Of a DNA stretch of 32,756 nt, positions 7,479 through 15,309 are shown piece by piece. Source of the DNA: Alphaproteobacteria bacterium (GTDB taxonomy: Bacteria; Pseudomonadota; Alphaproteobacteria; ATCC43930; CGMCC-115725); assembly GCA_021325525.1 (NCBI GenBank), contig JAJPHB010000083.1, forward strand, positions 1-32,756, read 5' to 3'. Within the stretch, counting starts at the first letter, position 1, and every line of letters starts with the position of its first letter. The position numbers and the translations under genes were made by a program. The notes beneath the pieces are model-generated. The model made no database searches and was not told where the DNA came from. It saw only the letters and a program-made list of their open reading frames with translations.

Positions 7479-10366
7479 GCGGCAGCTTCGTTCACGAGAT
7501 CACGGCTGACGCAGTCGAGATCCGGCTTCTGGGACCGCGCGGCCCCATTCCGGCAGAAGCGTGGGCTCTCACGGCTCCGACGGAGGCCCTGCCCGGTGTG
7601 GATCTCGCGCAGCGGCTGATCGCCGCCGGCAGCGCCATTACCGAAGGCGACACGCTCTTCGTCGAGCACGCGACGATCGCAGGACTCTCGGGTCGCGAGG
7701 CAGCGCTGATCGGCTTGCCGTCGATCGCCGACGTCGTGGCGGTCATCGAGACCCATGGCATCGTCACGCAACCGAGCTTCGCGGCCGGCTTGCGCTGGCA
7801 GCGACCGAACGGCCAAGCCGTGATCGGAGCCGGGAGGACGGGAGCGTTCCTCAGAATCGGGCAAGCATGGTTCCGGCTGCCCGATATCCTTTATCAGATC
7901 GCGGAGGCCGTCGATCGTCTGGCTTCGCTCCGGATCGAGGATGTCGGCGCGCGGCTGGCCGCCATTTCGGCGCTCGCCGAGGTGCTGCCTCACGCCGGGG
8001 GTGCCGCCGATGCACCGAACATCCTTGGAAAGATGACCATCGCGGTCGCCGAGGCTTTCTCGGTCGATCTCCTGGGCGAAGGAAATGCTGCCCGCCTGGT
8101 GCCGATCCTTCACCGCCGTGGCGGCGATCCGGAAGCGAAGCTGCTGTCCGCGGCCGAGCAGGATGTGTTCGGGCTGGACCAGTTCAACCGATTCGAAACG
8201 GCGCGCTCGGTCTACACGATCGGCGGCGGCAAGTTCCTCGTCCTAGCCCCGCCGCTACGTCGCGCGCTGGCCGAGGTCCGGCGGCTGCAATCGGCGCCCT
8301 TGGCCACCAAGCGTGCGTTCGTGGCGTCTCCGCGGGCATTTCTTCGCTCGGCGCTCGGCGAGGAGACGGATGGCACGCTGGTCGAGAGCGTCTTTCGCGA
8401 GACGGCCGCGTACTCCGAGCGGGTCGTGGGGCTCGGCTTGTGGAGCCCGCGCGTCCTGCCCTGGATTGTCCTGCCGACGACCGACTGGTTCGGGCCGGAG
8501 GTCCCCGGCGGTCCCCCTCAGCGACAGGAGAAGCCGCCCGGCGGTCTCGTCATCGGCGACAGAAGGATCCCGCTCGATCCAGCGGAAGCGGATGCGTTGC
8601 GCGTGCGCATCGAGGATGCGATCGGCGCCGGCCGCCCGGTCGTCTCGCTCGATGTCGGCGGTGAGACGATCGCGATTCCAGCCAACCACGAGGTGCTGGG
8701 CGCACTTCAACAGCTCGAGAACCAGCGGCTCGGGGCGGAGACGCGGACCGAGGCTGCCGAGACAGAGCAGCCCAAGCGGCCCGAAGCCCTCCTTATTCTT
8801 CAGAACGAGCAAACAGTCGAGCTCGAGGGTAGCTTCCGGCCGCGTGTGGGGCCGTCAGAGGGATTACCATCCTGCTTGAGTACTCCGCTGAAGCCGCATC
8901 AGGCGGAGGGTCTCGAATGGTTGCAAAAGACGTGGCTGGCGGGGCGGCCCGGCGTCCTTCTCGCCGACGACATGGGCTTGGGAAAGACCCTGCAGGCCCT
9001 GTCGTTCCTGGCCTGGCTCAGGGAGGCGATGGCGGCCGGCACGATCGCGCGCGCGCCGGTCTTGATCGTCGCTCCGACGGGCCTGCTCGAGAACTGGCGG
9101 GGCGAGCATGATCGACACCTTCGATCCCCTGGCCTTGGCTTTTGCTGCCGGGCGTATGGCAGAAATCTCGCCGAGTTCCGCCACGTCCGACCCACAGGTG
9201 AGCCGGCGCTGCAGACCGATCGGCTCGCCGCCGCCGATTGGGTGCTGACCACTTACGAGACCCTGCGCGATTACGATCGCTCCTTCGGTCAGGTTCGTTT
9301 CGCGGTCGCTCTTTTCGATGAGGCGCAGAAGATCAAGACGCCGGGCATCCGGCTCACCGATGCCGCCAAGGCCATGAACGCGGACTTCCGAATCGCGATG
9401 AGCGGCACACCGGTGGAGAATCGGCTTGCCGACCTCTGGTGCATCATCGATGGCGTCCATCCCGCCTGTCTCGGCGATCTCAAATCCTTCAGCGCGGAAT
9501 ACGAGCGGACGTCCGATGCCGACACGTTGCGCCGTCTCAAAGGTGGGCTCGAGCGGTGGCAAGGCGGTCGGCCACCGCTTTTGCTGCGCAGATTGACCGC
9601 AGACCGCCTCCCCGACCTGCCGCCGTGCGAAGAAGCCGTCACCGAGCTGGCGATGCCGGCAGAGCAGGCCGACGCCTACAACGCCCTGGTCGCATCTGCC
9701 CGTGGCGCGGGCCGCAAAGGTGCGGTGCTGGAGGCCCTGCAGGCGCTTCGCCGCGTCTGCCTCCATCCCGATCCGGACCAGCCTGCGGACGATCAGGAAT
9801 TCATCTCGAAATCGGCGCGGCTCCGCCTCACCTTCCAAGCGCTCGATTCGATCGCAGACCGTGGCGAGCGCGCCTTGATCTTCCTCGACGATCTCGCGCT
9901 TCAGGCACGGCTCGTCGGCATCATCCAGCGGCGTTACCGGCTTCCGACGCCGCCCATGGTGATCAACGGCGAGGTCGCCGGCGCCTCACGACAGGCGCGT
10001 GTCGACCGTTTCCAGGCGGCACCTCACGGATTCGACGTGATGATCCTCTCGCCGCGAGCCGGCGGCGTCGGGTTGACCTTGACCAGCGCCAATCATGTCA
10101 TCCACCTGGCACGGTGGTGGAACCCGGCGGTCGAGGATCAGTGCACGGGCCGCGTGCTGCGGATCGGGCAGCGCCGCCCCGTCACGGTCCACGTTCCGCT
10201 CGCGGTGCTCGACGAGTCGACACGAAGCTTCGACCAGAATCTCCATGCGCTCCTCGAGCGCAAGCGCCGCCTCATGCGGGAGGCTCTGATGCCGCCTGCC
10301 GCGACCGAGGCCGACCGCGATGAACTTCTGTCCGCCACGCTACGCGAGCCGGCCGCGGCCTCGTGA
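7475..10366 (+). CDS. zorD: Zorya system protein ZorD (SNF2-family helicase/nuclease effector)
   Basis: About 963 aa. ATG 7475 overlaps the zorC stop in ATGA and is preferred over TTG 7463. Residues 1-460 are a type-specific N-terminal region. The SNF2 helicase follows: Walker A DDMGLGKT (about 499-506), Walker B DEAQ (about 615), motif III MSGTPVENRL (about 642), and a C-terminal RecA-like lobe with SPRAGGVGLTLTSAN, ARWWNPAVEDQ and the arginine-finger motif GRVLRIGQ (about 860-900). In type I Zorya, ZorD is the ATP-dependent DNA-degrading effector; no nuclease triad could be pinpointed by eye here. It is the last gene of the operon, followed by a 196-base convergent gap with no clear terminator hairpin. 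Confidence 0.93.
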   Translation: MSGSFVHEITADAVEIRLLGPRGPIPAEAWALTAPTEALPGVDLAQRLIAAGSAITEGDTLFVEHATIAGLSGREAALIGLPSIADVVAVIETHGIVTQPSFAAGLRWQRPNGQAVIGAGRTGAFLRIGQAWFRLPDILYQIAEAVDRLASLRIEDVGARLAAISALAEVLPHAGGAADAPNILGKMTIAVAEAFSVDLLGEGNAARLVPILHRRGGDPEAKLLSAAEQDVFGLDQFNRFETARSVYTIGGGKFLVLAPPLRRALAEVRRLQSAPLATKRAFVASPRAFLRSALGEETDGTLVESVFRETAAYSERVVGLGLWSPRVLPWIVLPTTDWFGPEVPGGPPQRQEKPPGGLVIGDRRIPLDPAEADALRVRIEDAIGAGRPVVSLDVGGETIAIPANHEVLGALQQLENQRLGAETRTEAAETEQPKRPEALLILQNEQTVELEGSFRPRVGPSEGLPSCLSTPLKPHQAEGLEWLQKTWLAGRPGVLLADDMGLGKTLQALSFLAWLREAMAAGTIARAPVLIVAPTGLLENWRGEHDRHLRSPGLGFCCRAYGRNLAEFRHVRPTGEPALQTDRLAAADWVLTTYETLRDYDRSFGQVRFAVALFDEAQKIKTPGIRLTDAAKAMNADFRIAMSGTPVENRLADLWCIIDGVHPACLGDLKSFSAEYERTSDADTLRRLKGGLERWQGGRPPLLLRRLTADRLPDLPPCEEAVTELAMPAEQADAYNALVASARGAGRKGAVLEALQALRRVCLHPDPDQPADDQEFISKSARLRLTFQALDSIADRGERALIFLDDLALQARLVGIIQRRYRLPTPPMVINGEVAGASRQARVDRFQAAPHGFDVMILSPRAGGVGLTLTSANHVIHLARWWNPAVEDQCTGRVLRIGQRRPVTVHVPLAVLDESTRSFDQNLHALLERKRRLMREALMPPAATEADRDELLSATLREPAAAS

Positions 10367-10562
10367 CGTCGGGAGATGGCGCTGCGATAACGAAGGTGTG
10401 CGCTCTCGATCAGGCGCTTACCGGATAGTTCGTCGGCTTGAATGGCGTCACAGCTTCCCCGCTCCCTCACACATTAAGAACGGCTGCCTCCCCACAGGAA
10501 CAGTTCGCGAGATGCTCCTTCTTGAGCCCATTTCTCCGCCGGACTCGCATCACGCGCGGCGG

Positions 10563-11363
10563 TCAGGGTTCCGACTTCCGGAAGACGTTGGCGCGATGCC
10601 AGGCGAGGTTCGCGCGGTGCTCGTCGCGCAGGCCGTCGAGGCGCGCCGGCGCGGCGAGACCGAGCGCGGCGCGCGCGATGGAGCCGAGCGATGGGGAGGC
10701 GATCGCGAGGCCGTCGTCGTCGAAGGTGACGAGGCCTTCGTCGAAGGCGGCGTCCCAGAGAGCGGAGAGGAGGAGGCCGTTATGGACGTCGAGGCGCTGC
10801 GCATCGCTCGTGCAGTCCGCCCAGCGGACGATGTGCGAGGCGCGCAGCAGCGGCCGCTCGGTGATGCCGGTGAGCGGGCAGCGGCCCTCCCAATAGTCGA
10901 GCAGCGCGTCGCGGAAGATGTCCTGCCCGACACGCTGCACGACGAGCCGCTCCGCCTCGGTCGCGCGCGGCAGCCCTGCGGCTTTCGCTTCGAACCGGGC
11001 GAGCGGCGCCGCCGGCAGGCTGACGCCGAGCCGGTAAATGCGATCGAGCGCGGCATAGAGCGGCGGCAGCGCCGGAAATCGCCACGTCCTGACGCCGGGT
11101 CCGGCCGTGGTTTCGGCCGGCCAATCGGCCATCTCCGCCGCGACGCCGGCATGGTCGATCGACAGAAACCACGGCCCGCTCGCGCCGGCGCCGGCGATCC
11201 AGATCCGCCCGTGCGCGGTGGTCGAGCGGAAGCGCAGCCACCCCGCCGCCGCGCCCTCCTCGATGCGGAACCCGTTGTCGAACGCCGCCTTCTGCGCCTC
11301 GGTGCGCACGACGAAGCCGGGCGGGTCCTCGGGGCGCGAGGTTTCGCCGGGCGGCGCCTGCAT
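10563..11363 (-). CDS. HNH endonuclease (HNH_2 type), last gene of DISARM/Druantia-like operon
   Basis: A 266-aa protein. ATG at 11363 overlaps the methyltransferase stop by one base (TGATG), so it is translationally coupled. The N-terminal about 140 residues are unassigned (FLSIDHAGVAAEM; LYAALDRIYRL). The C-terminal part is a classic HNH_2 fold: CPLTGITERPLLRASHIVRW, then a conserved Arg, HNGLLLSALWDAAFDEGLVT and FDDDG, carrying the His-Asn-Asn/Asp metal and catalytic positions. Such nucleases are usually restriction-type or defence effectors. Longer in-frame starts upstream lie inside the methyltransferase gene and are less likely. Being terminal in a four-gene defence operon, it probably supplies DNA cleavage or replaces the PLD protein of DISARM; that role is inferred. 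Confidence 0.88.
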   Translation of the reverse strand: MQAPPGETSRPEDPPGFVVRTEAQKAAFDNGFRIEEGAAAGWLRFRSTTAHGRIWIAGAGASGPWFLSIDHAGVAAEMADWPAETTAGPGVRTWRFPALPPLYAALDRIYRLGVSLPAAPLARFEAKAAGLPRATEAERLVVQRVGQDIFRDALLDYWEGRCPLTGITERPLLRASHIVRWADCTSDAQRLDVHNGLLLSALWDAAFDEGLVTFDDDGLAIASPSLGSIARAALGLAAPARLDGLRDEHRANLAWHRANVFRKSEP

Positions 11364-14300
11364 CACGCCGGCACGCGCGCGTTCGACGGCATCGGCAGCT
11401 CGCCGCGCTCCATCCGGTCCCAGGCGTCGAGGACGAGGCGCCGGGTGCGGTATTCGCCGTAGCGGCGGGTCTCGTTCTTCTTTAGGACGCGGAAGGTCTC
11501 GCTTGGGTAATCGGCCCCTTTCACATCGGCGGGATCGAGGATGTAGCGAAGCTCGTCGCGGCGGAGACCATAGGCTCGCGCATACCAAGCATCGAGTTCG
11601 GCCCGAAGCTTCGCGCGCCGCTCATCATCCCATTCGAACGGCGGGCCGTCGTGGCCGAGATCGCGTGCGAAGGATTGAAGACTCCAGCTCGTGTACGTCA
11701 GTTCGAGGACACGAACCGCGACGAACTGACGATCATTCGCGGAGTAGGCGGACGGCGGAACTACAGGAAGCTGCTCGTACACGTTTTGTGGGATACTCGG
11801 CTGGCTCAGTGCGCCTCTGAGGCAGTAGTCGAGTGCCAGCGAATTAAGATTTGCGCAAAGCAGCGCCTGTTCCGAAGATGTTGGATCGAGCAGGACGATC
11901 CAACCATAGGTAAGCGGCATTCGCGGCAGAATCGCAGCGATCGAGGTACGGTCGTCAGTCGATCTCGCGACCCGTCGAAAACCCAAGAAGGAATTCACGT
12001 CGCCCCGCAGCTCCCACCGCGCGATGTAGTCTTCATACGCTTTCGAAGACGCGGCGTACTCGAAGGCCGGTTCGAAATCGGGGTCCCTGTGTTCCAGCAG
12101 GGTTATGGGACGCACTATGTTGCCGTCAAAGGAAGCGTAGCGGTGATCAAACTGATGCCCGTATTCACCTTCGTGGACCGGCAGCCAGTTTTTTGGTAGG
12201 CGCCCAGCCATAGCCATGTTGCTTGCCGGCTCTAAGTCCCCCGCCCTGGAGGCGTTCGATTTGTGGAACATCGTCCGTAATCGCACGCCCCAGGGATTGC
12301 CGTCCTTGCCCTTCGTCTCGTCGATCAGCACCGGGACACGGCCGTAGATCTTCGCCGTTAGCCGGGCGTCTTCGCGGGATCGGAAAACGGGCGCAGTTTT
12401 GGTGTTGGGATTGATGCGGGCAATCTCGGCGGGGCTGAGCCCGAAGCGGCGCTCGGGTTGGGCGAGCTGCGCAGGGTCGGTGAGGAAGAAGGCGAACTCG
12501 GCTTGGTCCACCTCGCGGCCCATCGTCAGGAGGCTGAATTTGAAGCTGCGATGAACGGCCGGAAAAATTGGCGCGCCGTTCTCGAAGTCGAACAAGCTCG
12601 CCAGCCGTCGGCCTTCGGTCAGGGCGGCGAAGAAGGGCGCGGTGGTCGCGTCCGTCGCGATCCCCGTCGGAACGATCACGCCCGCGCGACCTCGCCGGCT
12701 CGCAAGTCGCGAGAACAGCTCGGCGAACAACGCATAGGTATTGACGTCGCCCCGGCCGGTGAGGGGAAAGCGTCCGCCCTCCTCCGCCGGAACGCGAACG
12801 AAGACGGATGACGCTTCGGCCGTGCGCTTGGCGGCCTCGAATTCCTCGTAGAGTGCGCGCTCGCGCGTGCCGGGCTCGGCCTCCTTCAGCTTCGCGATCA
12901 ACCGCGCGCGCGCCGCCGCATTCGGCGCCTGCGCGATCTCCGGATCGCGCGCTGCGAAGAACTCCTGCTCCTGCAGCTTGATGCGTTCCCACGGCGGATT
13001 GCCGAGGACGACGTCGAACCCGCCGGCCGCCATCATGTCGGGGAACTCGAGCGGCCAATGGAAGGGCCGCGCAGCGGACAGCGCGCGCTCGGCCTGCTGC
13101 ATCAGCAGCCCGAAAGGCTGCACGCCGCGCAGGAGCTCCCAAACCGTGCCCGAGGTCGGCACCGTCTCGGCGCCGCGGCGCGGCAGGCCGTCGGGTCCGG
13201 CGGTTTGCGGCAGAACCCGCTTCGGCGCGAGAAAAGCGGCGACGTAGAGGTCGCACGCGCGGGCGAGCGTCCAGCCGGTCGCGCCCGCGCCGGTCAGGCT
13301 CTTCAGCCGGGCCGCCTTGGCGGCGATCTCCTCGGGCGTATCCTCCGGCATCCGCCGCAGCTCGGCGAAATCGCGCATCAGGTCGCGCTGCCGGTCGAGG
13401 GCGAAGCCTCGCTGGATGCGCTCGCGCTCGGCCCTCTCGCGCCGGTTCTTCTGGAGGTAGTGACGCGCCACCGCCTTGTCGTCGCCGGCGAGGGGCTTAT
13501 AGGCATCGTCCGGAATGCCCTTCTCCAGCGCGGCGAGGTCGAACACGCCGAGCAGCGAATCGCCGCAGCGGATGTTGGCGTCGAGGAAGCCGAGCGGCTT
13601 GCCGGGATCGACCGTCTCGATCCAGAGCGCCACTTTGGCGAGCTCGACCGCCATCGGGTTGCGGTCGACGCCGTAGATGCAGGCGCGGACGACGTCGCGC
13701 AGCGCATGGCGGAAGTCGGCGGCCGAGGCGACCCCGCCGGCGCGGTGCCGGGCGAGCCGCGTCGCGATGCGCCGCGCCGCCGCGAGGAGGAAATGACCCG
13801 AGCCGCAAGCCGGGTCGAGCACGCTGACGCCGAGCAGCGCCGAAGCGGGATCGTCCGCCTCGGCCTCGACGCGGTCGAGGACGGGATCGAGCGCCGTGTC
13901 GAGCAGCGCCTGCACGAGGCTGTCGGGCGTGTAGTAGGAGCCGGTGGTCTTGCGCGCGTGACCCTTGGCCTCGCCGCCCCCGGCGAAGGCGAGGGCGCGG
14001 CCGTCCTCGGCGCGGCGCGGCGTCAGCTCGAGCAGGCTCTCGTAGACCGAGCCCAGCTCCTCCGTCTCCATGTCGCGCCAGTTGACCGGCAGGAGCCCGC
14101 CTTCTTCCTTCAGCCAGGCAAGCCGCCACACCGCCTCCATGAGCGCGCGGTTGGCCACGCGCGCGGTCTCGATATCGGGGATGGTGCCGCGCGCGAAGAG
14201 CCCGTCGAGCGCGGGCAGGCCGAGGCGCTTCTCGCCGCGCGCGAGCGCGGCGAAGACGATGAGGAGCCCTTCCCAGCGGTCGTGATGACGGTCCCATGCC

Positions 14301-15307
14301 GCACGGCGGACCGCCCGGTCGCGCAACGCCGCGACCGAGTAGCCCTCAGCGTAAAGCCGGCGCGCTGCCGGGGACGCGTCCGGCGGATGGAGGAGGCCGC
14401 GGTCCTCCGCGACGAGCAGAAAGATCAGCCGATAGACGAGGCGGAGGAGCTGCCCGAAGAACTCGGTCAGGGGCAGCGCGCCCGAGTCGAGGCGGGCACG
14501 CAGCTCGCCGTTGTCGGGATGCGCGAGGAAGCCGGTGCCGAGCGCCCGGAGCGCCGCCTTGACGCCGGTGCTTAGACGCTCTCGCGCGGCGATGCCCTCG
14601 CGCTGTCCCTCTTCGCGCCAGCGCTCGATCCAGCAATCGGTCGGCGGCGCGCCGGGCGCGCCGAACCGGGTCGCATGGATCAGCAGCCACAGCGCCGCGA
14701 AGTCGGCGAACGCCTCGGCCTCGAAGATGCGCCGCAGGTCGGCCTCGACATAGGCTGGCCGGGTGAGGCTGGCATTGGCGCGGGCGAGGCGCAGCCGCTC
14801 GCCATTGGAGGCGAGCCCCCACACCGCCGCGTCGGTCGCGTTGAGCCAGTCCTGCAGCGCGGAGGACGCGGAGCGGCGGCGGCCCTCGCCCGGCAAATGC
14901 GTTGTCGGCCGGTCGAGCCCGTCGGCAGGCGGCACGACGACGACCGGCACGCGGCCGCCGAGACCCTCGAAGGTGAGCGGGAAGACGCGCTCGCCCACCG
15001 TGCGGATGCCGGCGCCGCGGAGGTCGGTGAAGCCGAAGACATCCCGGAGCAGCCCCTCGATGAGCGACGACGTCGCCGCCGCGGACGGCGTCGGGCTCGC
15101 CGACCACTCCTTGAAGAGCGCCTGGCCGATGCGGAAGTAGCGGGCAATCTCGTCTCGAAGCGTCAGTCCCTTCGGGATGCCGTAATCGGCCTCGCGCTGC
15201 CCCTCCGCCTGATGCGCAGCGACCCGCGCGAGCATCGCCGGCTGGATGAGCCCGCCCTCGACCAGGATAGACTCGAAGGCGGCGGCGGAACGAGACGAGC
15301 GTGCCAC
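11363..15307 (-). CDS. DrmMI-like N6-adenine DNA methyltransferase (Eco57I/type IIG-like)
   Basis: A 1314-aa protein with GTG start at 15307, two bases after the SNF2 gene stop. SAM-binding motif I is SVLDPACGSGHFLLA (about residue 503), followed by DRNPMAVELAKVALWIET (about 553). The catalytic motif IV VVLGNPPWERIKLQ (about 770) is the N6-adenine NPPW type. Residues 1-450 resemble the N-terminal half of type IIG/DrmMI proteins (WGLASNGERLRLAR), but the usual PD-(D/E)xK nuclease residues are not evident. Residues about 850-1260 should hold target recognition (TAPVFRSREDARLT; LTYGWIVLLD). In DISARM class 1 the equivalent methylase marks self DNA. The nuclease-less N-terminus and a coupled HNH gene suggest split modification and cleavage; this is inference. 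Confidence 0.88.
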   Translation of the reverse strand: MARSSRSAAAFESILVEGGLIQPAMLARVAAHQAEGQREADYGIPKGLTLRDEIARYFRIGQALFKEWSASPTPSAAATSSLIEGLLRDVFGFTDLRGAGIRTVGERVFPLTFEGLGGRVPVVVVPPADGLDRPTTHLPGEGRRRSASSALQDWLNATDAAVWGLASNGERLRLARANASLTRPAYVEADLRRIFEAEAFADFAALWLLIHATRFGAPGAPPTDCWIERWREEGQREGIAARERLSTGVKAALRALGTGFLAHPDNGELRARLDSGALPLTEFFGQLLRLVYRLIFLLVAEDRGLLHPPDASPAARRLYAEGYSVAALRDRAVRRAAWDRHHDRWEGLLIVFAALARGEKRLGLPALDGLFARGTIPDIETARVANRALMEAVWRLAWLKEEGGLLPVNWRDMETEELGSVYESLLELTPRRAEDGRALAFAGGGEAKGHARKTTGSYYTPDSLVQALLDTALDPVLDRVEAEADDPASALLGVSVLDPACGSGHFLLAAARRIATRLARHRAGGVASAADFRHALRDVVRACIYGVDRNPMAVELAKVALWIETVDPGKPLGFLDANIRCGDSLLGVFDLAALEKGIPDDAYKPLAGDDKAVARHYLQKNRRERAERERIQRGFALDRQRDLMRDFAELRRMPEDTPEEIAAKAARLKSLTGAGATGWTLARACDLYVAAFLAPKRVLPQTAGPDGLPRRGAETVPTSGTVWELLRGVQPFGLLMQQAERALSAARPFHWPLEFPDMMAAGGFDVVLGNPPWERIKLQEQEFFAARDPEIAQAPNAAARARLIAKLKEAEPGTRERALYEEFEAAKRTAEASSVFVRVPAEEGGRFPLTGRGDVNTYALFAELFSRLASRRGRAGVIVPTGIATDATTAPFFAALTEGRRLASLFDFENGAPIFPAVHRSFKFSLLTMGREVDQAEFAFFLTDPAQLAQPERRFGLSPAEIARINPNTKTAPVFRSREDARLTAKIYGRVPVLIDETKGKDGNPWGVRLRTMFHKSNASRAGDLEPASNMAMAGRLPKNWLPVHEGEYGHQFDHRYASFDGNIVRPITLLEHRDPDFEPAFEYAASSKAYEDYIARWELRGDVNSFLGFRRVARSTDDRTSIAAILPRMPLTYGWIVLLDPTSSEQALLCANLNSLALDYCLRGALSQPSIPQNVYEQLPVVPPSAYSANDRQFVAVRVLELTYTSWSLQSFARDLGHDGPPFEWDDERRAKLRAELDAWYARAYGLRRDELRYILDPADVKGADYPSETFRVLKKNETRRYGEYRTRRLVLDAWDRMERGELPMPSNARVPA

Positions 15308-15309
15308 TT

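Noticed and set aside
10367-10562. Terminator between convergent zorD and HNH genes
   Set aside because: No strong GC hairpin with a T-run could be found on either strand in this 196-base gap.
10320-11462. 380-aa plus-strand open frame
   Set aside because: It runs antisense through the HNH gene, whose motifs are clear on the minus strand; composition is Arg/Glu-rich GC shadow.
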